The position numbers and the translations under genes are program-made. Under the pieces are notes generated by a model. The model searched no databases and was not told the origin of the DNA. It saw only the letters and a list, made by a program, of their open reading frames with translations. A DNA stretch of 31,440 nucleotides from Stemphylium vesicarium (lineage: Eukaryota > Ascomycota > Dothideomycetes > Pleosporales > Pleosporaceae): assembly GCA_004380135.1 (NCBI GenBank), contig QXCR01000241.1, positions 1 to 31,440 on the forward strand. Reading direction: 5' to 3'. This document shows positions 23,148 to 31,440 of this stretch, in pieces (within the stretch, counting starts at the first letter, position 1; each line of letters begins with the position of its first letter).

Positions 23148-23597
23148 TTATCTTAGCTATCTATTATATCTAGATATAGTCCTATCGCCTAAGATTCTTA
23201 AGGTCCCTAATATTAGGGTCCTCCTCTATATCTAAGTCTAATGCGTTAAGTATCTTATTATAGAGTAGCTTTTATAAGAGTCTTCGCTTCTAGGCTATAT
23301 TACCTTAAGTTACTTATAGAGATAATATTTTATTAATTTTAATTAGACGTATTTAGTAAATACCTTCTATAAAGTCTATAAGTAGTTAAAGTATTATATA
23401 GAGTTTAGTAATACTTCTTTATTTCTAGTTTATACTAAAGTAGATAAGATATTATATAGTAGTAGGCCTATAGAGTTATCTAGCGACTAAGTAGAATAGT
23501 AGGTATTTAAGTAAAAATAATTTAATTCTATATAAGTAATAAAATAAGTAGTTAATAATTTAAATAAGAGATATAACTATAAAAGTTAATTATAATA
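23148..23597. other. No gene; RIP-mutated DNA between two mobile elements
   Basis: It starts with the TTATC target duplication and ends in TA, the target of the following transposon. It is nearly devoid of CA and TG, so it was probably repetitive DNA too. No motif or reading frame is recognisable. Confidence 0.6.
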
Positions 23598-25447
23598 ACA
23601 TGGTTGGCAAGCGAGCGGCCCACGCAAGCGAGCGGCCCACCCCACCAACTTTCTGCGCCCATTTAAGCGCACACTATAGCCACGTTAAGAGATAATATAT
23701 AGAAATTTATAAAGTAGATTAAGTAGTATCTTAAGTATCTTTCTTGCATGTACGTGAGTTGTGGCCAGTCTCCCTGCACCTCGTGCAGCGCGCCAGAGCC
23801 TAGCGGCTAAGCCTTAATCGCGCTCCTCCTTAACGCTCTTTATGGGAAATCTGCTACTCAACCTCGCGTTAAGCGAGTATATCTTCCCCCTCTCCCTTTA
23901 TTAAGGTCCCTTACTTCTATATACGCTTTTTCTTACGTTATTTACGCGCTAACGCTGCCTCGTTAGCTCGCTTAAGGCTAGTAATCCGATCGCGCATTAG
24001 CTTAGCTAAGAGCATTATAATCTTAGCCCCTTTCTTAAGCTAATTAATCGCTTTAATAATAGAGGCAGGCGATGAGCTCTTATGCCGCCGAACGCGATCA
24101 CGTATTAACGTTAATTGAGCCTCAAGCTCACGTACGTTGCTCGGCGTACGAGCCTCCCAGGGAGCCTCTGGTAGAGCAGTTGGAGTAGGCGTACGGAGCT
24201 GTACGTCTAGCTTTAATAGCACAGTATCTGGCTAGAGAGGCACAAGGCCTGCGCCTCGAAAGGCTGAGCGAATATTAGATGAGGTGAACGATCGATCGTA
24301 CGCTGCCTTGAAGGCTGGCAGGAACTCAAGCTTAGTGATGTGGTTAATGTGATGGCGGATCAGGGCCTCAACCTCACGGCTGTACGCGCGCTTTAATGGC
24401 GAGAAGCAGCCAACGTCAAGAGGCTGAAGTAGGTGAGATGAGTGAGGTGGCATACAGAGCGTGTAGATATTGTTCTCCTTGCAGAGCTCTTAAAACTTAA
24501 GCGATTGGTGACTCTCGTGGCTATTAAGGATAAGTAGCTAACGTGCTCTAACTACTTTGCTCTTAGTATGCTTAATAAAGTGCTTTAGCCACTTAACTCC
24601 TATCTTATTAGTTGTCTAGCCATTGTCGCTAACTGCGATAGCCCAGTCGCGTGGGATATCCTCCTCGTACTAGGCAGAAAGGTGATACTGGCCAGCAAAG
24701 ATGAGGAACGGCGGTACTGACCAGCCAGCAGCGTTGATCGCAGCGATCGCCGTTACCCACTCGCGATTGCCTAGCTGGATAGCCTTTGGCCTGCGTCTCC
24801 TCTCTGACGCTGTCACGACAAGCTAAGTCGTGATCTTGCCCATCATAAAGCCAGCCTCATCAAAGTTGTAGACGTCATCATCACAGATGCCGTACTTAGC
24901 CTTTGTCTGCTCTACTAGATCGAACCAGCTCTTAATCAGCACAGGATCCTCACACAGAGCTCTCTGCCTATCGTACGCTTGGTTGAAACACGTCGTAAGA
25001 CAGTCTGTACGCTTGACAAAGTTGGCTGGCCACTTCTGTCCAACCTGGCCTGCGCCGCGCGCAGCGAGCAGCTTATCAGCCATATCACGTATAGCTGCGT
25101 ACGTAGGCGAAAATCCACGTTGATCCAGATCGATTATATAGCTAATGATCACCTCCTCTTCTAACTAGGTGAGCTTCCTTAAGTTTGGTAGGCAATCGCC
25201 TCGGGTAGGCTTTCTAGCGCGTTAGCGTCAGAGCGTTGTTTAGGGGACTTTAAATATCTGCGCAGCATCTCTTATAGACTAAATTTGGCTTCTATTAATA
25301 GCTAAGATTGCAAGATGTATATTAGCCTCAGAAGAGGCTAGTAGGGCTTGAATTGGAGGAGCCATAATAGGGAGGAGTTCACAAGGCGCAGAAAGTTTGG
25401 TGGGGTGGGCCGCTCGCTTGCGTGGGCCGCTCGCTTGCCAACCATGT
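23598..25447 (-). mobile_element. Fot1/pogo-type Tc1-mariner transposon, 1.85 kb
   Basis: Terminal inverted repeats of about 62 bp (23598-23659 and 25385-25447, with one 1-bp indel) start ACATGGTTGG and are flanked on both sides by TA (23596-23597, 25448-25449), the target duplicated by Tc1/mariner elements. Each TIR contains a direct repeat of the 17-mer GCAAGCGAGCGGCCCAC (23607-23623 and 23624-23640, mirrored at 25405-25438). A single transposase frame fills the interior on the minus strand. Length, TIRs, TA target and DD35D transposase all match the fungal Fot1/pogo group. RIP damage is lighter than in the surrounding retrotransposons. Confidence 0.94.
23731..25365 (-). pseudogene. Fot1/pogo-type DDE transposase, inactivated
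   Basis: The transposase would bind the TIRs and cut and paste the element. From the ATG at 25363-25365 to TAA at 23731-23733 the frame stays in register for 544 codons, the usual Fot1 size, with no frameshift seen. The N-terminus holds a psq-type helix-turn-helix (SIRDAAQIFKVP). The catalytic domain has D1 in NFDEAGF (residue 169), the second acidic position in LILNSHESH (residue 281) and D3 in LQPLDVGCF (residue 317). The 281-317 spacing is DD35D, but residue 281 is Asn where the family has Asp, and Ser282 replaces the usual Gly. The C-terminus is a CCHC zinc knuckle (CTRCRETGHNSRTC, residues 527-540). At least ten in-frame stops fit CAG, CGA or TGG losses. Confidence 0.9.
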
Positions 25448-25449
25448 TA

Positions 25450-25656
25450 AGAGAAATAATAAAACCTTTCTATTCTTATATCTTTATCGCTAAGTCTATT
25501 ACTATTACTACTATTATAATGTTATTCTTATTTTATCTAATATCTCTAATAGCTACTATTACTTAGATGCTACTATTATATACTAGCGCCTAATAGTTAG
25601 TTTTAGCGTAATATTAATTACGTAACCTGCGCGCTCTACGCTAATTATTATCTAGG
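25450..25656. other. No gene; AT-rich RIP-mutated spacer
   Basis: A short AT-rich stretch between the Fot1-type transposon and the TIR element. It shows no motif and nearly lacks CA and TG. Confidence 0.6.
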
Positions 25657-26405
25657 CTGGCAAATGGGTTGGGGCAACCGCGGGCTAGGTTGGGGTTTGG
25701 TCATGGGCTGCAAGGACCAGAGTCGGGGTTGGGTCGGGGGTACACCGGCCCGGGTTGTAACGACGCAGGCAAGACAAGAGATCCGAACTCGGCGTGGTCT
25801 CACTTAGAGGCATATAGGAGTGCGTGGGAGAACTGTAACCTAAGATCTATTAACACTTATAGGTCTTATACAAAAGGATTATAGAAAACTACCTATCTAT
25901 ATCTAGAGAATAGTAGGCTTAAATATATATAGGCTAGGGAGGGCTAAGTTAGAACTGAGTTAGGATTAGGTCCGAAGCGACTCGGGGTTGACTCCGAGTC
26001 TGGTCTTAGCTGTAGCTATAACGAGGGAGGTAGCCTCGTTACACGGGTCGGGGTTGGGGTGGGGCCACTCTAGCACGGGGCTGGGCTAGGTTAGGGTTGG
26101 GTCATCTCGTTCTCCTCTAAAAAAGTCGCTTATATAGAGCTTCTATATTATTATAGTTATTTATTACAACTCCTATATATATAGCTTTATTATAATGCGC
26201 AGGTAGCGTAGCTATCTAAATTTATAGCTATTTTTAACTAACTTAACCTTAACCCCTACTATAGCCTAGCTTATACCTAGCCCTACTTAAGGCTAATCTA
26301 ACCTTACCTTTATACTATTACTAATCACCTTAGGTTAGTATTAGGTTGGGTTAGGGCCGCTGCTAAGACGACCCAACCCCAACCCAACCTAGACCCATTT
26401 GCCAG
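25657..26405. mobile_element. Non-autonomous TIR element (MITE-like, possibly hAT)
   Basis: A 749-bp stretch begins CTGGCAAATGGGT and ends with the exact inverse of these 13 bp. Both ends continue into GGTTGGG-type runs (reverse complement at the right end), and similar runs recur at about 26040-26110. TCTA occurs 2 bp outside the left end (25651-25654) and directly at the right end (26406-26409); no clean 8-bp duplication is visible. TGGCAAA-type ends followed by G-rich subterminal repeats recall hAT elements, but this is memory only. No transposase frame is present. Confidence 0.55.
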
Positions 26406-26911
26406 TCTATTATTATCCTTCGTTTCGTGCGACTATTGGCTGCCAACATCGCATCCTTCGTTCGGGAGAGGCCTTTGCTGCTTATTATCCGTAACAAGTA
26501 GCTAGTTTATAAAGCTATAAGATAAGCGGCCACACCACATCACTATGTCGCAGGACTTTTAGTTATTATAGGGTACGTAGGCATCTTCGACCTGTCCGCG
26601 AGATATCGTCTAATCTAGGTATCTAGTTATTATAGTTCCTTTAACTATTGCAGTCCTAACTAGTAAGTGCAATCTAGCCGCCTATTTATTCTAAGACCTC
26701 TACTAACTCTATATACTCTTATTTAGTTTAGTGAGTTTGGTATATAGACGCTAAAGCGAGACTAGTAGACGGCGTGGAGAAGAACAAATATAGGTAGATA
26801 GGATAGAGGACATTGCCTTAGACGCTGCGCAGGGTGAAGGCAAAGAAGGGCATGGCGGACGTGTGAGATGCATGACGCGGCGCGGGTGGGGCAGCCTCGG
26901 CATCTTCTCGG

Positions 26912-26916
26912 CCAAT
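26912..26916 (+). promoter_or_regulatory. Possible CCAAT box
   Basis: GGCCAATCGG lies about 230 bp upstream of the ATG at 27143, a common distance for CCAAT-binding complex sites in filamentous fungi. The motif is short and could be chance. Confidence 0.25.
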
Positions 26917-26989
26917 CGGGCGCCGTGGCACTTCCCACCTCCCATCTTCAATCCGTTGCTCTTACTTCCTAAGATTTCCAGGGCCCAAA

Positions 26990-27009
26990 CCTAAAGCAGG
27001 TGCTTTAGG
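26990..27009. repeat. 20-bp inverted repeat upstream of the 27143 frame
   Basis: CCTAAAGCA, two G, then TGCTTTAGG: 9-bp perfect arms with a 2-bp centre. It could be a dimeric regulator site or a short hairpin. It ends 6 bp before the ATG at 27016 and 133 bp before the ATG at 27143. Confidence 0.6.
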
Positions 27010-27283
27010 CAAATCATGTCGTCGTCAGCTAGCGAGTATGTTGCGACAGCAACGCAATACACTTCGATTCGTCACTCGCATCCTCACTTGATGTTGAGAA
27101 ACATCCTTCCGTCGCTTCAATTGATACCACGGCGTTCCAGACATGCCGCATCAGCATAGTCCAGACCATTCCCTAATTCATGAGCCGAGCGAAGAGTTCA
27201 GCCAGACCCGCAATGCAGCCTCTTCAACGCTTGCGCCGGCGCCAGAACCACTACAAGAGTCAGACGAGACTCTTTCAGTCAGT

Positions 27284-27391
27284 AGCCAAGCTACCGTGTC
27301 CGCAGTTTCTCAGCGGTCAGATGATGCTCTTTCGGACAGCCAGGCCACCGAGTCGGCAGTATCTCAGCATTCACACGAGGCTCTTCTAGAC
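27284..27391 (+). repeat. Tandem 54-bp repeats encoding 18-residue SQAT units
   Basis: Two full units (27284-27337, 27338-27391) and a degenerate third follow each other without gaps and encode SQATxSAVSQxSxxALxD. Confidence 0.75.
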
Positions 27392-28030
27392 AGCCAAGCT
27401 ACCTCGTCAACACCATCTCCGCAGTCGGACGCGCCCGTCATAAACACCCTCGAAGCTGCCGAGCGTACCGACTCAACCTTTGACTTGCCAGATCCCACTG
27501 CGGCGTTCTCCACAATCTTGTCCGTACGTATTACTACTAGGTGCATAGCATATTCCACACTCGATGCATTCCTAGCTGCTTCCCCGGCTACCGGGCCAGC
27601 CTCACAACAACAGTCGACCGCTACCCATCCAGTCGATTCACCTGCTTTAATGCCTAGTCGTATACCCTTTCCATCTACGAACAGTCCATACAGGCTGGGT
27701 CCTCTCCTAGAGGCACCCACGATCACTGGAGAGACGAGGTTACTCACTTGGCGTCTGAAAATGCAACTCATCAACCAGGAGCAGCTCGGATTTCTATCGG
27801 CAAATTCCAGAGGCGATGTAATTGCTACTTACGCCAGTATCCGGAGTATCACTCAACGTCCGAGATTGTCAAACAACTGGGTGGGCGAAACTGCACGGGT
27901 AGATACAGGGCCTGGTATACCTCCAAATGCCTTGACACCTGCCGCCATGGTGGATTAGGAACCCTCACATGTACCCATACCCGTCCCCGCACCAGTATAT
28001 GAGCCAGTACCACAGCTACAGCCTGACGAG

Positions 28031-28306
28031 CGCCGCGACTTCATTACGACGAACAGTATGGCACTTGTGCTGTCGCGCCAAGCACGGCATTTGGCCGGCC
28101 TCAACACAAGGGCCATGGACGAGGAGATTGCATTCCGCGTATGACCCAAATCAACACAACCTGGCTATCGCCGCAACTTTCTTTCGATGAACAATGAGAT
28201 ACTCCTATGATCGCTCCAAGCATCTAATTTGGCTGAGGGGGATACGACGGTCATGGATGAGGAGATCGCGCATCGTGCACAGCTGTTCCAAACGCCTCGA
28301 CCCATC
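28031..28306 (+). repeat. Tandem 138-bp duplication in the 27143 frame
   Basis: Unit 1 starts at 28031 (RRDF) and unit 2 at 28169 (RRNF). The MDEEIA box recurs exactly 138 bp apart (28115 and 28253). The units are diverged, so the duplication is old and preceded the stop codons. Confidence 0.65.
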
Positions 28307-28426
28307 GATGACATCCTTGCTGTCCTCAGTGAGCTTGTGAGCTTGGAAGATGAATTTGGAGCCAGAGCTGAATTGCTTACACGTCGTGTGCAGCGTTCTC
28401 GCGTGGAGCAAGACACACTGGGTTGA

Positions 28427-28794
28427 TTAAGTTGTACGTGGCTTCAAATTGGGAGGTGTAGAGCTTCATGTATCGATAGCTGGTTTCGCATGCATTGTCA
28501 TCAGGGAAGGTAGGGAGTGGGAGAGGTACAATAAGGATGGCTTGTATGTACTCAGTGTCAAAGGGTGAAGCAAACTTTGTCTCTCAAGACTCCTAAGGAT
28601 GGGATAAAAAGGCACAATTTGAAAAAGAATGCAATTTTTTTGGATGCACTAAGCTGTAGGGACAGTAGAATGCGTTCATGACACTCGCCCCTCCAACCCC
28701 AAACTATAATAAAAAACAATTCGATCATCTGCTCACACATCCACTCCGAAGACCCATCAGGGTTTTCAATTGTCTCTTCTCTAGATTACCCTTC
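28427..28794. other. Intergenic region between convergent genes
   Basis: Normal composition. It separates the plus-strand decayed frame from the minus-strand 679-codon gene. No clear terminator hairpin or polyadenylation motif is recognised, although AATAAAAAAC-like A-rich sequence occurs near 28710. Confidence 0.45.
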
Positions 28795-30834
28795 TTATGG
28801 CTTCCTTCGATTAGTCAGATGGAGCCGTCCATTCAGCACACCAAGAGCTGGGTCACCCGAATCGCAGTATTCATCGTTGAACACTTTCACCGATACAAGA
28901 CACCGCTTGTTGACATCGTAACGATCAATGCAGGGCCTCTGGTCTGGGTTGACCGTTGCATAGGCGATATAGATTTGATCTTTCCACACGGTAGCGGATA
29001 TACCTCCGCGAGTCTCAAATGGTGCGAGACCATAGTCTTCGATACTATCCCGGTTTCCGTTTACGTGCTCCCAACGTACAATTGCGACCCTAATTTTGAA
29101 CTTGCTGTCGGCGTAGAAGTAGTATATTGCGTCTCCGAGTGCGCAGGCTCCAGCAGCGCCAGCGGACGGCCCATGAGCCTGCATCCTATAACGCTTTGCG
29201 GCGTCGTTGTTGAACAACTTCATCCAGTAGTGGTTGCCATCGCGACAATAGAACATGCCAATGGGATTATTCCTGAGTATGCCTATGGTCGGAGCCTTTG
29301 CGATCTTCATTGCGTTGAAATCGTAGGGCTGCCAGGCGGTCGTGGTGAGCGTTTTACGGAGATACATGAGCCGGTCGTCTAGGCTCTGATAGACGAGGTG
29401 CATCCAATTATCGTCGACGGCTATGTCTACCCGTGATACACTTCGGTGGTCTGTAATTTTAGTGAGATTACCATTGTTGATCAGGGGCTTATCTGTAACG
29501 CCGATGGAGTCATCAGCGTCCAGTGCCACCGCTGACCACAACTTCCCTCCATATTCATCCATAGAAACAATGCCATTTACATTAGAGCTCTTGACTGTAT
29601 CCCACGATTTAAGGTCGTTGGAAGTGAATGTTGTCACAAGTCGACCTGGAAAGTTGTTGCTTTGGCGCTCGCGTTTGATATATAGGTCGTGTTTCCCTCC
29701 GCCTCCCCCATTGAACGTGACACAAATTTCGGACAATGGGTGGTCCATGTGCATCTTATTGAGAGCTGGAATGTTCCAGGCTAAGTGCGCTTCTGCGACT
29801 TTGTCGTCGTAGTTCCGGAATACCTCCAGAAACCGGGAGATGAGACCCGCTATGAGCTCTGTCCAGTACAGAATATCCATAGCCCCACCAACCCCTGGAA
29901 GAACCCCAATGAGTTCATCAAGAATGTCACTGCCAGTAACTGAGAAATCTGCACACTTATCCGAGATTGCGCGTGACAGCTTGATCAGTTGGTCGTACCA
30001 CGCGCTGTTGCTTTGGTCTGCCTCCCAGCACACTATGTGGGCTGATAAGACTTGACTAACCCGTCCGTCGAACAGGACATAGTTGGACGGAAAATTGTAC
30101 CATGTTTTACTCCTGACAGAACCAGTCTCAGAAGTTATTTGACGTTGGGAAAGGCGGTCGCCAGAGTCCGCTCCAGATGCCAGAGACCAGTATATCTCGT
30201 CTTTGCCTACTTCTTTCGAGTTCTCGTGGCAGTAGAAGAACGTAGGTCGAAGCTTGACGTTGACCCCATCCCTGGCGGCAGTCACAGTGTTAACACCGCC
30301 GTCTGTATCCTTGGAGTCACTCCAGTATAGGGTTGTGGATCGACCCGCGTCCTTCAATCCCGCTTGGAATGATACATCCACCGCGCCATCCAGTTGTTCG
30401 CTTGTGCTAGGGTCGATCAACCTACAGTGGGCTGGCAACTGTGAAGATGTACTGTTCACACCAAACCCCATAGAGGCGATATCCTTCTGGAAGTGCTCTT
30501 TGGTGTATGGTTCGTCTTCGCCGAGGGCCAAAGTTGCTGGGGTCAGCCAGCCACCATCGCCTCCTGATCTGGAGCGTCTTGTAGATGACACTGCGTCGAT
30601 GAAGGCATCAAGCTCGTCATCGCTCTCTACCATCTTGTCGTACAACCCCATCGTGAGTTTTTCAAGCTCGCTTAGCGGTGTTTTGCCGCGCCGCTGGCGA
30701 CCCAGAGCGTGAAGGGCAATGGAGGTCAGGATGTTGCCATCGGCTGGTTGACCAAGAGTTGAGCGCGATCTCTTGCCCTGCAGGCCAGCCCGCAGACGGT
30801 CAATTCGGTCCTTGCTTGCTGAAATATAAGGCAT
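28795..30834 (-). CDS. Intronless 679-residue protein with C-terminal beta-propeller-like domain, function unknown
   Basis: The ATG at 30832-30834 has A at -3 (CAACATGCC) and follows a TATA box. The frame is open for 679 codons without introns. Residues 1-90 are basic and helical. Residues about 195-300 look like a beta-rich domain (DEIYWSLAS, YVLFDGRVS, HIVCWEAD), and residues 303-357 include a hydrophobic helical stretch (LIGVLPGVGGAMDILYW). From about 380 to the end come five repeats of the type x-D-x-W/I-hydrophobic-Y-x-x, e.g. DDNWMHLVYQS, RNNPIGMFYCRD, GDAIYYFYADS and KDQIYIAYATV, the pattern of a sialidase- or lectin-like beta-propeller. No signal peptide is seen, so it is probably intracellular. 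Ligand and role are unknown. The architecture recalls modular bacterial proteins, so transfer is possible but unproven. It is the only intact gene in the window and shows no RIP damage. Confidence 0.83.
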   Translation of the reverse strand: MPYISASKDRIDRLRAGLQGKRSRSTLGQPADGNILTSIALHALGRQRRGKTPLSELEKLTMGLYDKMVESDDELDAFIDAVSSTRRSRSGGDGGWLTPATLALGEDEPYTKEHFQKDIASMGFGVNSTSSQLPAHCRLIDPSTSEQLDGAVDVSFQAGLKDAGRSTTLYWSDSKDTDGGVNTVTAARDGVNVKLRPTFFYCHENSKEVGKDEIYWSLASGADSGDRLSQRQITSETGSVRSKTWYNFPSNYVLFDGRVSQVLSAHIVCWEADQSNSAWYDQLIKLSRAISDKCADFSVTGSDILDELIGVLPGVGGAMDILYWTELIAGLISRFLEVFRNYDDKVAEAHLAWNIPALNKMHMDHPLSEICVTFNGGGGGKHDLYIKRERQSNNFPGRLVTTFTSNDLKSWDTVKSSNVNGIVSMDEYGGKLWSAVALDADDSIGVTDKPLINNGNLTKITDHRSVSRVDIAVDDNWMHLVYQSLDDRLMYLRKTLTTTAWQPYDFNAMKIAKAPTIGILRNNPIGMFYCRDGNHYWMKLFNNDAAKRYRMQAHGPSAGAAGACALGDAIYYFYADSKFKIRVAIVRWEHVNGNRDSIEDYGLAPFETRGGISATVWKDQIYIAYATVNPDQRPCIDRYDVNKRCLVSVKVFNDEYCDSGDPALGVLNGRLHLTNRRKP

Positions 30835-30926
30835 GTTGCTGTAGCTGTAGAAGGTAGCTTGATTGTAGAATGACTTAAGTCTGTAGAGTAGTGTTCGTGA
30901 CTACAGAAACGTCGAGACAAGAGGAC

Positions 30927-30935
30927 CTTTATATA
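30927..30935 (-). promoter_or_regulatory. TATA box of the 679-codon gene
   Basis: The minus strand reads TATATAAAG, ending about 90 bp upstream of the ATG. Spacing fits a short leader and a core promoter driving the gene at 28795-30834. Confidence 0.6.
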
Positions 30936-31440
30936 TGATACGCCGGCTCCCCACGGGACAGCGTAGCATTGTCAGGTTCGAGAACAGGAACGAGCAGAAT
31001 GTAGTGCCCCACTCGAAAACGCAGCGGGTGATGGTTTTCTGACCACTCGAAGATCTATAACCGACCCCGTGGTCTTGACTTCATGTCTCGAAGAGGGGCA
31101 GGTTACGAATTGAACGGATAAAGGCAAGAATCGCACAGAAAGTGGAAGAAGCAAAGGATCGAATCGGTCGACCTAACAAATCGGTTGGAAGAAATTGTCT
31201 CGACGATAGCTTGGTTGCAACCTCGACGAGAGTCGTTGTCTTTGCCGAGATTGATATTTACTTTTTATGTACCAAAGTTCATGGCTATATAGCTTGCATA
31301 TACGCCAATGCAAACAATTTCGGAATGGGCGGGGTGCGTATCTATAACCCATTTGCTGTTTTGGGTTATGATCGATGGATATAGAGATAGGTGGACCAGT
31401 GTCATCGCTAGGCGTGTTTTGGGTAGAGAAATACGCGTGC
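30936..31440. other. Upstream region of the 679-codon gene; no further gene supported
   Basis: Composition is balanced. Short open frames on both strands (up to 80 codons at 31142-31384) lack recognisable features. The stretch probably holds the promoter of the gene to the left and the edge of a neighbour outside the window. Confidence 0.45.

Larger units (their letters stand above)
1..26400. other. RIP-mutated, transposon-filled AT-rich compartment
   Basis: Nearly all of this stretch consists of relics of mobile elements. In long segments (for example 8700-9300 and 9480-9960) the dinucleotides CA and TG are almost absent while TA is in great excess, and coding motifs are interrupted by TAG or TAA where CAG or TGG is expected. 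This is what repeat-induced point mutation (C to T, preferentially at CpA, on both strands) produces in ascomycetes. Islands that keep CA and TG are interspersed, for example 1726-1990, 3660-4140, 12626-12828, 13930-14055, 14140-15090, 15610-15890, 17600-17940 and 19060-19200. The right edge is gradual: the last decayed patches lie near 26520-26750. Confidence 0.9.
26406..27142. other. Transition from decayed to normal DNA; intergenic, upstream of the 27143 frame
   Basis: The left half still has RIP-type patches (about 26520-26750). From about 26760 composition is balanced. A CCAAT pentamer lies at 26912-26916 and a 20-bp perfect palindrome at 26990-27009. A short frame from the ATG at 27016 to TAG at 27157 overlaps the next ATG in another frame; its 47 codons resemble nothing I know. 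Confidence 0.5.
27143..28426 (+). pseudogene. Repeat-containing protein of unknown function, broken by three stops
   Basis: The ATG at 27143 opens 271 codons, ending at TAG 27956-27958. The same frame continues, interrupted only by TGA at 28142-28144 and TGA at 28208-28210, and closes with TGA at 28424-28426. Each internal stop is one C-to-T change from CAG or CGA. Residues 48-83 hold two 18-residue repeats starting SQAT (third partial copy from residue 84), Ser/Gln-rich and probably disordered. The C-terminal part has a 46-codon tandem duplication (units start RRDF at 28031 and RRNF at 28169, each with MDEEIA 84 bases after the unit start) and a helical, charged end that may form a coiled coil. 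No family recognised. Splicing around the stops is possible, but I found no intron that removes them in frame. Confidence 0.55.

Noticed and set aside
26751..26951. 66-codon minus-strand frame
   Set aside because: No recognisable feature; lies in intergenic DNA at the compartment border.
27036..27140. Possible intron with GTATGT donor and CAG acceptor before the 27143 ATG
   Set aside because: Splicing from the ATG at 27016 leads straight to a stop and does not join the long frame; could only be a leader intron.
27364..27774. 136-codon minus-strand frame
   Set aside because: Antisense of the repeat-containing frame; Cys/Arg/Ser-rich shadow.
28678..29382. 234-codon plus-strand frame, with others at 29423-30712
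   Set aside because: Antisense to the 679-codon gene; no motif and no independent support.
31142..31384. 80-codon plus-strand frame near the right edge
   Set aside because: No family resemblance, and the open length is not remarkable for this composition.

Overview
The window looks like nuclear DNA of a filamentous ascomycete (Pezizomycotina). Evidence: Copia and Ty3/gypsy chromovirus retrotransposons with chromodomains, a Fot1/pogo-type DNA transposon, and pervasive C-to-T / G-to-A decay that removes CpA and TpG and turns CAG, CGA and TGG codons into stops. That decay is the signature of repeat-induced point mutation (RIP). No species can be named from the sequence alone.

Positions 1 to about 26,400 are a nested transposon graveyard. 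From left to right: a Copia polyprotein relic (1-3200, cut by the window edge); a plus-strand Ty3/gypsy gag-pol relic (3753-7243) ending at the RNase H/integrase junction; a minus-strand chromovirus (7244-14055) with 232-bp LTRs and a solo LTR (12626-12828) nested between its gag and pol; a truncated relic of a telomere-linked-helicase-type gene (14056-15883) with telomere-like repeats next to its start; a second minus-strand chromovirus (16552-23147) with 187-bp LTRs and a perfect 5-bp target duplication; a Fot1/pogo transposon (23598-25447) with a TA duplication and a DD35D transposase that has lost one catalytic Asp; and a small TIR element (25657-26405).

Positions about 26,750 to 31,440 have balanced composition and normal CA/TG content. 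They hold a decayed reading frame with three internal stops and tandem repeats (27143-28426, +), and one intact single-exon gene of 679 codons (28795-30834, -) whose C-terminal half reads as a beta-propeller. The intact gene has a TATA box about 100 bp upstream.

The genes do not form a pathway. The story is genome defence against repeats. RIP is patchy: several segments, including parts of single LTRs, escaped with sharp edges. The two LTRs of the 7244-14055 element carry RIP in reciprocal halves. Except for the 679-codon gene, no protein-coding gene here appears functional.
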